This document shows, in pieces, positions 11,711 to 23,894 of a DNA stretch of 64,000 nucleotides (position 1 is its first letter; each line of letters starts with the position of its first letter). The translations under genes were made by a program, and so were the position numbers. Below the pieces are notes generated by a model. The model made no database searches. It had not been told where the DNA came from and saw only the letters and a program-made list of their open reading frames with translations. The stretch is from Cryptomeria japonica. Lineage: Eukaryota; Streptophyta; Pinopsida; Cupressales; Cupressaceae. The stretch spans positions 597,745,335 to 597,809,334 of the forward strand of contig NC_081415.1 in the NCBI RefSeq assembly GCF_030272615.1. The letters run 5' to 3'.

Positions 11711-12157
11711 CTGATAGAAGCATGTTTACTAAAATTTGACTAAGTTTGGAATTTTAAATGATCATCTAAAAGATAGCATCTACATTATAAATCCTAGAGA
11801 TTTGAAACCACTCTCAAGCATCCTTCCAATATATACACATGAAATATAATGTAAAGTATAAGAAAGGAAAAATAAATATTAAAATGTGACTTATACTTAA
11901 ATGTTTACATTTGGTGAGCACCAAATTTGGTGCTAGCCAAATGGGAATGCACTTTTGAAAATTTATTTCCATTTGGCACTCACCTTATTTGGCACACACC
12001 AAATAGATTTGGCATGACCAAACCTTAGGTTCAGTACACCAAACCTATTGGCACACACCAAATATGATGAGTGTCCTATTTGGTGCATGCCAAATGGCTA
12101 CTTTTGGGCAAAAGAAAATTGGCAACGTTTTGGTCCCCCATCTTGGTACACTTACCC

Positions 12158-13114
12158 ATTTAGTCGATTTAATGATAAGAACCTTTGAAGTTGAGTTGAT
12201 ACCTCTTTCACAAAATATAGGAAAGCATATAACCTAAAATTTGAAAGATGTGGCAATAGACCAACTAGTTCAAAGGCAATTATGCTTATAGTGAAAATAC
12301 AATTATCAAAGTAGGGATGTGTCAAGTAGAACCAAATTTATTAGGAGAAAAGAAATAAAGTGAAACAATTTGTAGTTTTAGGGCCATTCTATAGGACCAA
12401 AAGCCATAGGAAATAATAGTACTTATATTTTCTATCATATTGATTGGGATCAAGCCTTACCATTCAAAGTATAAAACTTTGGGATCACCAAGTGGACTAG
12501 TAAGAAAAACTTCTTAGGTCATAGATAAAAAAAAGTGTTTATGAGGATGGTTATGCTTGGTCTATAAATAGGATATGGCATCTTTTATTCTTCAACCTAA
12601 ACAACCTCTATTTGAATCCTACCTCTAGTTAGATGGTTATGTTGTTGGCTTAGTAAAATTTGATCTAAATTATTAAGTAGTAAAATTTATTCTAATTTAC
12701 CAATTGAATTTATCATTGATTTTTTTATTCTACCAAACTTTTAAAATTAAGAAGGTTCAAGCAATCAACCACTAATAATGTACTATTTTGAAATTTGTGT
12801 AGCTTTAGAAAATCTATGGTTTTATTAGTGTGCAAAAAATTGCATACCAAAGCCCTTTTGTCTTATTTTCTAATATGCTTTAATTATTGCACCCTAAATG
12901 CTAAAATAACTATAAGCGTATGGTTTATATAAGAAAAAATATACTTTGGAAATATAAATTTTATTTTAAATTTTAAATTTAAATTTAAATATGAATTTCT
13001 CTTTAATATTTATTATGAGTTAGGTTAGAGTGTATTTTCCTCCTATTATCCTTTTATTAATTATTTTTCATAAAAAATATAATCGAACTTTTTTTTTCTA
13101 TATAAATGTAGCTA
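12158..13114. other. AT-rich intergenic DNA, no gene seen
   Basis: No coding signature, RNA gene or repeat boundary recognised between TIR-A and the insertion at 13139. Confidence 0.5.
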
Positions 13115-13138
13115 AAGCATGACATGTATAAAATCAAA

Positions 13139-16100
13139 ATGTAAAGACGTAAATCGAGCTAACTTCAAATAATAGCCGAAATACTCTTTATTCTTAAATA
13201 AACTCATAAATCAGTTAATAAATCTATTTCATTCCATTTTTCCATCCATAGCTTCATTTGATCATTCCATTTAGATCATAATACACACAAAATTTCTATA
13301 AAAGATAAATCTTCTTTATTCAATAAATCGATAAAAGTAGTATTTTGATCATACAATACTTACACTTCAAGTTGTCGTAAGTTCAATAACAAAATAATAC
13401 AAAGTAAAGAGTGAGATGCGTCCATTGATCTGCAACCCAAGCTGTCGCCAATGCAATCTTTAGCATGAGGACGAGAACAAGATTCAGGCACTTGTTCCGC
13501 CCAACCTTGAAGCTTACGCTTCCCCGGAATTCTTGTTCAATCAAGAATACCCGACCCTGCACGAATTGCTTAGCAAAAGAAATTCGAAAGGCAAGATGGA
13601 ATCTGGTGCGTGCCTAGATGATACAAGCATTTTCTCTTTTAAGAAACAAGCATTCATTATCAATCTAGGATATGGTAGAGAGGATAAAATAAAATAATTC
13701 CATTATTTCAATGGTTGATTCAATTTAATTACTCGACCGAGTATAATGCCATGCACAACAAAAATAGATAGTTGGAAAAGCAACTATACTCTCTATAATC
13801 CACATTCAACACCCATCCTAGAAGGTAACTTTCCACAAACACAAGCCTATCTAGCTTTGTTCACAAAAATTCATACAGAAGACAATCTTTCGTTTGAATA
13901 GAAATTGATAGAATAAATCTTTCATTACAATCAATCCTATCTGACAGGAAACAATATTTTATGGATAATCAAATATACATTTAAAAGAAAAAATTCTTTT
14001 CCTTCTATCTTTCAAGCAGTTTTAAAGACAAGATTAAAATATTAAGAAGGTGTAACACATGTATGTACCTTACATATAAATTGAATAAAATGAGTACACA
14101 TTCTTTTATTCAATTATTAAAACGTTTAAATAGCATAATCATTAACATGCATTTCATTCTTATGGTTTAGAATTCTAAGTTTATCTCGTCTAAACTCTCT
14201 CTCTATCTTTCCAAGTGTCGTGGTTCATTTACCTCTTTTCTCAAAACATCATATTTAGTTTAAATACTAATATGTGACTTTTCATGATTTAAAACTTAAC
14301 ACACCGACTTCACTAATTTACTATAACGACAATCTAATATGATACAAGTTCGTAAAACGCCTATCTATAAGGCTTTTCAAATGAGACACTCGATAACCAT
14401 CTTTATTTTTCTTGCAAAATTTGAAAGTCTAAGTCTTTCCTTGTGATATCAAAATAACTTCATTATTTATAAGTCATTATCCTATTATTTCATCTTCTTC
14501 CTGGTTCAATCTCAAATTTTCTCTCTCTATCTTCTTCCTTTATTTAGAGAGGATTGGGTGATCTATGAGAGTTTCACTAAGTTTATCAACAAACTTAAGA
14601 AAGTATTTCACTATTGTATCTATATTTACATGAACGTAATTTTTGAACAATTAACAATGATTCCTTTCACGATTCTATCCCTTCCATTAGTATATTGCAT
14701 AGGTCTAAAACTAGATCATCCTTTAAAGAATATGTAAAGCAACCTATAATGCAATTCCTACTACTCTTTAACATCTTCCATGCATGTTCTTAGTTATTTT
14801 ATTATATATACCTCATAATACATTTCTCTATAAGACTATTCAAAAGCGAGTTCAAATAATTTTGTTCTAATCATGGCTTGACTCAATCAAACTTCATTCT
14901 AATAAACATTATATAACTTCATGGCTCACTTACTATCCTTGCATAATGACCAAAGAATTAAGGTAGATCCTACCTCCTTATGCTCTTGTTATTGGCTTGA
15001 GGTGATGGATTTGCTTCCCTCTTCACATTTGCTTTCTCTCTTTCAAGATAGTACACAACCTCTTTGACGCTCTCCATCTGTCGATTCTTCTATTAACTCT
15101 ATCCTTCCTTTCTATCTATTATTTCTAAATTTTACTTTGAAATTCGACTCTAAATCTGAGATGATCATGATTGATTTTTTACGATTCGATTGAAAACTAT
15201 TCTAAATCTCACTACTTTTCTCTTCTTCATTCCATTCTCTAATCCTTGGTTGCATCTCTTCTCTTTTTCCCTTTCCATCCCCCCTCCCCTCTCTTCCAAC
15301 TCAATGGTCTATATATAGTGTTGTTGTCTACCTTCTTTTCCTACTTTCGGGCTATCTCTCTTAGAGGTGGATTGATTCTAAGTGACACCACTCATGATCT
15401 AATTGCAACATAACAATCCTAAATGGTTTTGAACACTTATGTGTTCTCCATGCAATGTTATCCATTATCCATTTCATGACACCACACCACTAAGCTGTTA
15501 AATTCATAATTATTGGTTATCCGCGTGGCTTTTAATTCCAAGACTATGTCCACTTTACTAAAGATGACTTCCCTAAAATATGCAAAGTTTAAATAACTAA
15601 CTTATACATGTCGATCAAGGTGTTTACGTGGGATGATAACCCATGTCTTTTATTAATTCATGCCACCTCACATGTAATAGTCATCACAGTTTATGTTTGC
15701 AGCGTGGTCGATGTGAAACCAAAGTTGACTATGACTGAAATAATCCCTTAAACTACACCTACTACCATATTGGATCTGCACGTGGAGTATGTTTTAATAG
15801 GAGTTTCATGCAACGTGGTGTTTGGTTTATAAATAGTTGTTGGAATGAAGAAGGAATGAGATTCACTCACTTGCGCAACTAAGGAACGCAACAACCCACC
15901 CTTGATAAACTTTGTAAAACATCTAAAGGGTGCCTCCATCTGAATAGCTATCAGTAATCGGTAATCAGAGCAGCCACTGGACATTGAACTGTGCCTCTAG
16001 TCGCGTGTGCCGTGCAGTAAAGAATATATAAAGATATGCAGTGCCCAGCTACTAATGCGATGTGGTGGGCAGCTACTAATTTCATCAGCGAGCCATAGTC

Positions 16101-17227
16101 GTGGGAACCAATGAGTTGGTCGGTGGTAATACCGACCACTCCCTTTTATTAAGGGGGTGGTCGATAGCTCTCTATCATTTAATTCTTTTAAAAACTTCAC
16201 TGCACTTTATTTAATTTTCATTTTTATTATATTTTTAATATATATTTAATGACCTTTCCTTAATATATATATATATATATATATATATTAAATATTAAAC
16301 TTTGTTTAATTAATTCTTTAATAACCACTTTCTATAATTAAGTATATATGTAAATATATATTTTGGTTATTCATCAAATGACTTAATTTCCTAAATTGGT
16401 TACTTATATTTTTACATATTAGATAATTACATATGCATTTACCATAACATGATCTAATACGTATAAATTTTTATTTTAATCTCAAATGATTACGTATATG
16501 TATAAACAAAATTCTTGACGAAATCAAATTTCACTATAACTGGATATTGATATATGTATATGATTGAATAAATTTCTCATATATATATATATATTATTCT
16601 ATTTACAAAAGTAAACTCATAAGTACGCTTTTCATACATTTATACATGTCTAAAAAGAACATAAAACCTAGGGTCAATATTCCTTTTCGAATCATCTACA
16701 CATTTTATCTCTTTTAACAATAAAGCATAATATTTCACCATTACTCATGCAACTTAAATTCAATTCAATCGCCACTCACATCATGCAATCAAATGCACAT
16801 CTATAATTATTTAAATCAATCTACTACTCATACTAAATTTATCATTTCAATTTGAACAAACACTCAAATAAGGTCATTTAAATCATCCATCTTTCAAGAT
16901 GCAAATATAAATCCTAATGTGGTGTGTGAGAGATTCCATCTATCCTAATGAAATACAAGAGCTAAGGCAACTCTACCTGAACCTTGTTCTCATCTTCATC
17001 ATTGTTCACCTGTTCCTGCATTCACTTTGCACTCAATCCCTCATTAGCAATGATGATCCCAATTTACAATAAAAATTATTAGTGTTCATTCAATTGTATA
17101 TAAATCATATCAGTACATTCGATATCCTTTCTTATTTCATTAACAATTCTATTTCATTTCAATTTCATTTGAAAAATAAACATTATTTTCCTAATTAAAT
17201 AATTGTGGAAAAATAGGGTTCGTGACA
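13139..17227. mobile_element. Unclassified 4.1-kb insertion flanked by a 24-bp direct repeat
   Basis: The 24 bases 13115-13138 (AAGCATGACATGTATAAAAT then CAAA) recur at 17227-17250. Between them the interval begins (A)TGTAAAGACG and ends GGGTTCGTGACA. Its minus strand would start TGTCACGAACCC, which looks like a Ty3/gypsy LTR start. A 24-bp duplication is far longer than the 4-6 bp made by LTR integrases. No coding domain is evident. GC-richer islands lie at about 13400-13620 and 15700-16150, the latter with a hairpin at about 16132-16163. It could be a large solo LTR, a retroposed sequence or a repair product. Confidence 0.45.
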
Positions 17228-17439
17228 AGCATGACATGTATAAAATCAAACCGTACTTTCACCAAATTTCTTGCAACTTAATTTTTCACAATCCACAATA
17301 TTCTTACAATGCTTGGAAGGGGTTTTAGTCATAATTAAACTCTTATTTAAGAGTTATCATTCCAAATATATCACATTATGATGTTTTAATCAATATTTAA
17401 CTATGTAGCTTGAGTCAAACTTATGGATTCATTTCACAT

Positions 17440-18110
17440 GCGTTGTTTACATGAACACCATATCTTATAAATATGAAGGGTCCACTTAGAACTCATTATA
17501 TCTAGGTGATGTTTATGAAGCATCATGACTTTCTAAGAGGTCATCCACCCCATTTATACTCTAATTCAAGTGCACTTTACATGGATTTTACTCCAAGATA
17601 CAAACCACTTTGTTTCCCAAGCTAAGTGGGTTTGAACTTGGGAGAAACTCCATAATTAAGCATTCTTGAGTTAGAGTAGTATTGAAATACACAATCTCCC
17701 AAAACATCACGATGCTTCACTTGATGAACATCACCTAAATGTAATACGTGATAAATAGATCTTTTATACTCATAAAAGATAGATTTATATGAATTACTAT
17801 TCATAGCTAAGAATCAATAAATACAAATTAAAAAATTACATATTTTTTAATTTATTAAAAATACCATAATATTACCATTTTTTATATTTTAATGTAATAA
17901 TAATTTATTTTTCATTGGTAGCGACTTGCTAATATCTAGTGGATGGATTCTACTAACATATCAATAACCTATGTTAAAAAGTTTCACCGTAAAAGTCATG
18001 ATGCTTCACCTTATGAATATCACCTAAATGTAAGTGATAAGCAGATCATTCATACTCATAAAAGATGGATTTTTGTGAATCAATATTCATAAATAAGAAC
18101 AAATATATTC
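17440..18110. repeat. Diverged direct and inverted repeat cluster
   Basis: A block like CATGATGCTTCACTTGATGA followed by ATCACCTAAATG occurs at about 17706-17810 and again at about 17996-18105. A third copy is inverted at about 17500-17536. Non-coding. Confidence 0.6.
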
Positions 18111-18544
18111 AAATAAAAATTTCATAATATTTTTTAACGTCACGATATTAAAATTTTGCATATTATCAATGTAATAATTTTTTGAATCATGTAATTTTGA
18201 GAGTCCATGAAGATGTATAACTGATTTTCTGACTTAAATTGTGTATAATTTTTTCATCATCAACATTCCAATCATACTAATCTATCCATCATCAAGAAAA
18301 AAAAAACGCACACACATAAACTTAAAACAACTTGCTAATATCTAAAAGGTGTATTCTAGAATTTATAAACTCTTACTAACCTATCATAACCTATGTTAAA
18401 AGGTTCCATCATAAAAGATTTAACATCTTGTATTACTATGCTTTATAATTTGGAAGTAATTTGCTTTTTGTTTATTTAAAACATCAATCGTCAAATGAAT
18501 AGCCAACATGTTGAACATAAAAGCTGTTTGAACCTAAGAGCGAG

Positions 18545-18672
18545 GAGAAGAGCGAAAGGGAGTTGTCATCGTCATAGTTTACATAGCCATCACCATTACA
18601 GTCAGCCGCTTGTATCATGCCTTCACACTCCTCCACGCTGCAATCATCCCCGAGCTTTGTCAGAATGAAATG
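18545..18672 (-). pseudogene. Calmodulin-like (EF-hand) gene fragment
   Basis: Reading down the minus strand from about 18672 gives ILTKLGDDCSVEECEGMIQA, then an EF-hand loop of twelve residues, DCNGDGYVNYDD (18568-18603). Loop positions 1, 3, 5 and 12 are D, N, D and D, with Gly at 6 and a hydrophobic residue at 8. The LTKLG and CSVEEC spacing is what plant calmodulin-like proteins show before their last EF-hand. The frame then degenerates (NSLSLFSS) and no start, other EF-hands or usual C-terminal helix is found. I read it as a relic of a calmodulin-like gene. Confidence 0.6.
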
Positions 18673-19328
18673 AGATCATTGTCGTCTTATATTTCTCTCT
18701 CATTTAATTATCTTTGTCAAACTCAATCCTTATCTATATCTCCCACTTTCTATATAACTTTCTCTCTATTATCTCTCTATCTTTTTCTGCCTCTCTCCTT
18801 TCTATATCTTGTTGCCTCCATCATCTTTATATCATTTTGTCTCCCTCTTATCTCTTTCTTAATATACATATACGTATACATATACATATACAATTTTTCT
18901 AAAAATCGATTAAATTGTGAGATTTTTATATGTTAACTTAATTTCTATTATATAAAAAATAAATTGTTAATTAAATATATATTTTATTATTTTTATTTAT
19001 AATATTTCTATTATATAATATAAGATATAATAATATAACTCTTATATTATTTTAAAGATAAATTTACATTAATATATAATAATAATTCTACTTCCAATTT
19101 ATCTAAAAATAAAGGCTTATAAATTATAATTAAACATTAGTAACAAATTTTTTTTTTTATCTATGAATTACCAAAATTCACTAAATATTTTCATTTCTTC
19201 TAATTTTCAATATTCCAAATTCTACCACATAATAATAACTTTAAATTAAATTTAATCAAAAAATTTAATATTAATATAACAAAACCATACATTTCTTACA
19301 AAATATAATCATCGAGTAAGACACATCA

Positions 19329-20735
<1,407 letters not shown>

Positions 20736-20739
20736 TTTT

Positions 20740-21077
20740 GCAAGGTGTGTGTCCTTGGTCTCTTTGTGTTGTGCAACATAGTGCTCGGGTTTGTGACATG
20801 GCTTAACCGCCTCCCATGGATTCATTAAATCTCGTGGTTGAAGCGAGCATTAATAGGTTGATCTTTTTAGTGTAACGACAACCGTGTTAGGTCATGGGTT
20901 CAAACCCCTTTCTTGTGTTGGGGGGAATTGTTGCAAGGTGTGCGCCCTTGGTCTCCTTGTGTTTTGCAATGCAGTGCTTGGGTTTGTGACATGGCTTAAC
21001 TACCTCTCATGGATTCATTAAATCTCATAGTTGAATTGAGCATTAATAGGTCAATCTTTTGATGCAATGTCAACCAT
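20740..21077 (+). mobile_element. Tandemly duplicated SINE-like element with Pol III boxes
   Basis: A 193-bp unit starting GCAAGGTGTGTGTCCTTGGT (20740) is followed head to tail by a second, partial copy (20933-21077). The first unit carries an A-box-like TAGTGTAACGA and a B-box match GGGTTCAAACCCC (about 20895-20908) about 30 bp apart, as in a tRNA-derived promoter. The second copy ends before the B box. No tRNA cloverleaf is complete, so this is a SINE-type relic rather than a tRNA gene. Confidence 0.5.
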
Positions 21078-21365
21078 GTTTCTAATAATTTAAACATCAT
21101 GACAATATCTTAAAGCATAGTAAATCAACTCATGACATTCATTTATTTTAGAATACATTTAAAAAACATCTAACAACATCTCAAAATTAATTAACTTAAA
21201 GTATGAAATTAACATAGAACACAACATCATTTTACTCGCATCCCATAAGATATCATAACACAATCACATAGGCCTTGCCAAGGATTAAACACAATAGAAT
21301 ACATGCACAAATCTCAAGAAAATAACAACAATAGTCAGTGATCCAAACACATCATAAGTCATGGA

Positions 21366-22420
21366 TGTTGGTATTTTGGTATGGTTTTGTCATTGATTTC
21401 AACACCTACTATCACTTATCAACTCTGGCACTTTGAAGAATTGGCAATGTTCATCGACAAGCAAGTGACTTATGTACAGTCACCGGTATTTGGTACACCG
21501 ACAAGATATAATGTTCACCGACACTTGGAATGGCATGGAAAACACCTGGTTATGTCGAAGACATCGTTTGGACACTTTGTCTTGGAGATTTGTTCATTGG
21601 CATATTCGTATTTGCATATTTGCTGTTACCGGCAAATAGGTCCAGATCATTCACCGACAGGCTTATCTATTCCAGATTAGCACGACACGCTATGGAGATG
21701 TTTTATTAATGTTGTAATTGCATTGAGCTGACATGTTGAATCGGTTATTGCATCAGATATTGTTTTATTTGTAAAATAATTTTATTGTAATATCCTTTAG
21801 AGTCGACCTACTAAAACTAGTCTTAGGTTATGATATAAATAAAGATCTCATTTGTAAGATCAATGTGGAATGCGAAAAAGAAATTGTGTGAAGGTATATG
21901 CGAGAATAAGCAGAGCTATACACGCAGACATCATTTGAAGGTTGAAGAAGGGTTTTGTGAAGACAATCATAACTACACCGGTACTGAATCTAGCATAGTA
22001 AGATGCTATTTTGAGCAGTACATCCTTATTGGATTTAACCATCCAATTATAGTTAGTGTGACTCCTATTGTGTTTGAGCAGTGAGCTCTAGGCGCTTGGC
22101 CTTTCTGCATGTGCAGACCCCATTTGTATACACATACTATCTGCAGTAGTATCATGTGATTGTGGGTAAGGTTTTCCACTGTGGTTTTTCCCCTTACAGG
22201 GTTTCCACGTACAAATATTGGTGTTATGTGTTGTGGATGTTATTGTCTTTCTGTTTCATGCATTAATCCTTACCGGTACTATAATTAACTGATAAAAATG
22301 TCTACCAGCATACAAGTCTAGTTCACCAGTATTAAGCATTAAAGTTGGTTAAGTTGTTTTGGTTTGAATTTATTTGACAACTAATTCACCCCCCCTCTCA
22401 GTTGTCCCCGGGACCTAACA
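21366..22420 (+). mobile_element. Solo LTR (copia type) with 5-bp target duplication
   Basis: It begins TGTTGGTATT and ends GGGACCTAACA. The flanks are ATGGA on both sides (21361-21365 and 22421-22425), an exact 5-bp target duplication. It holds a TATA-like TATAAATA near 21834, the shared LTR module GAGCAGTGAGCTCTAGGC (from about 22076) and the C-rich tract (about 22389-22396). It is homologous to the LTR of Copia-2 (57969-59052). No internal region is present, so it is the product of LTR-LTR recombination. Confidence 0.9.
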
Positions 22421-22425
22421 ATGGA

Positions 22426-23890
22426 GGCATTGTACAAATAGTTAAGCATAAGAAATAATAGATGCTCGGGGGCCAATTAGGAACCACACCAACATCCCCA
22501 TAACATGACTGACAATAAAGCGAGATATCCATCTCTCAAACTAAAAATGGGAGAGACATTGCATACTTAGAGAATCTTTATCCCATGGCATGTTAAATTT
22601 TGGGAATTGAAGAAAACATTCATATTAAATTATGGGTTCATATTAACATTGTCAACATGATGACTCATTTAACTACATGAAAGAATGAAAACTTTATTTT
22701 GTTTAATAGTATCTAAATAATAATAAACCATGGCAAGTCATTTACCTTAATACCTCATAAAAATTGCCACATTGTTAGTGATGCAAAATATAATGAAACC
22801 CTAGGAAAGTATATTTGAAAAAATGAGATGAACCAAAACCAATCTCCTTATAGTTGTTGCTTCAATCTGTTCACAATAAATGAAATGTAGGACCAAGCAT
22901 AGTTTAGTTTAGGTTCAAAACAATAGGCAAAGGAAAAAACACAGTGATGCTCGGGTTTGAAGACTCGAGCAACATCACAAACGTGGTGTTGTTCAGGCCT
23001 CCAAACTCTAACATCACCAATTGATGATCATACAAACTATGGAAAAGAAAAATGAAAATAAGGTGGGTACTTGGGTTGGTAAGCTTGATCACCACAAAAA
23101 TTCGATGGGGTCCAGGATTGACAACACGAACACTCACCGAATCGATAATGCCATGAAATAATAGGGATAATGCCATGAAAGAATAGGGTTTTAAAGACAT
23201 ACCTAGTATCTAGGGAAGAAATCCGTGAAATCCAAAATGGAGTTCTCTCTCCCATGAACTTAGCTTAGATAGGAATGAAAAATTGAATCCAATAGCATAA
23301 AGAAAATGAATTTAAAACAAAGAGAAAGAATCCTAATTGGATTCTAAAAGGGGACAATTAATAACTTGAACTATCATAAATAGATGCAAATCGAGTTGTA
23401 AACCCAATTTGGACTTGACAAGGCGCATTTAGAGTTTACAAATGTGATTTTCACTTTGGTGCAAATCGAACTTATATAGGTGCAAATCGGGATTATAAAC
23501 TCGATTCACAACTTGAATTCAAAAATTGGTGTAAATTGGGTTTATAGGCTTAATTTGCATCTTGAACTCAAAGTTGGACAAAAACAAGAGAAAAAATCAA
23601 GGATTGACCTCACTTGAGGTTACAAAGTCACCTCGAAAAGCATGTATAGAGCTAGAATACCACAAACAGATCAAAATTCATGGGAGTTACCCTAATTTTA
23701 CTAAAAGTTAAAAATTGGAGATAACATTGGCTTTGAATGGGGAGCTAACTTTGACCATTCTTTGGAATGAGCAAAGGTTGTTGAATCCAAGTACTCTATG
23801 TGCCTTCATCCATCCATTGGGCTATAGAGTCAGGCAATAGGGAAGTACCAAAAGACCAAAAGACACAAAAAGAAAAACTAATGAGAAAGA
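22426..23890. other. 3' flank of the gypsy relic; probable LTR remnant, no gene
   Basis: This follows the gypsy integrase C-terminus in the minus direction and should contain its 3' LTR, whose ends I could not fix. Between about 23385 and 23575 a motif like GGTGCAAATCG with TTATAAACTCGAT is repeated several times in degenerate form. Confidence 0.35.
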
Positions 23891-23894
23891 ATTC

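Larger units (their letters stand above)
8118..12157. mobile_element. TIR-A: non-autonomous foldback DNA transposon
   Basis: The left end GGGTAAGTGCACAAAGATGG is matched in inverse at the right end (about 12126-12157, reverse complement GGGTAAGTGTACCAAGATGG). Inner arms also pair: about 9140-9345 is the imperfect inverse of about 11690-11890. The right arm lacks roughly 750 bp present in the left arm. Four-base flanks are CTTT and ATTT (3 of 4 matching). No transposase is present. The left 900 bp is homologous to the left end of TIR-B (28353-29300), so TIR-B is a likely source of transposase. Motifs such as ATTTGGCACACACCAAAT recur in both arms. Confidence 0.75.

Noticed and set aside
13139-17227. 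Standard LTR retrotransposon or solo LTR
   Set aside because: The TG...CA-like ends fit, but there is no 5-bp target duplication next to them and no PBS or coding domain; the 24-bp repeat does not fit LTR integration.
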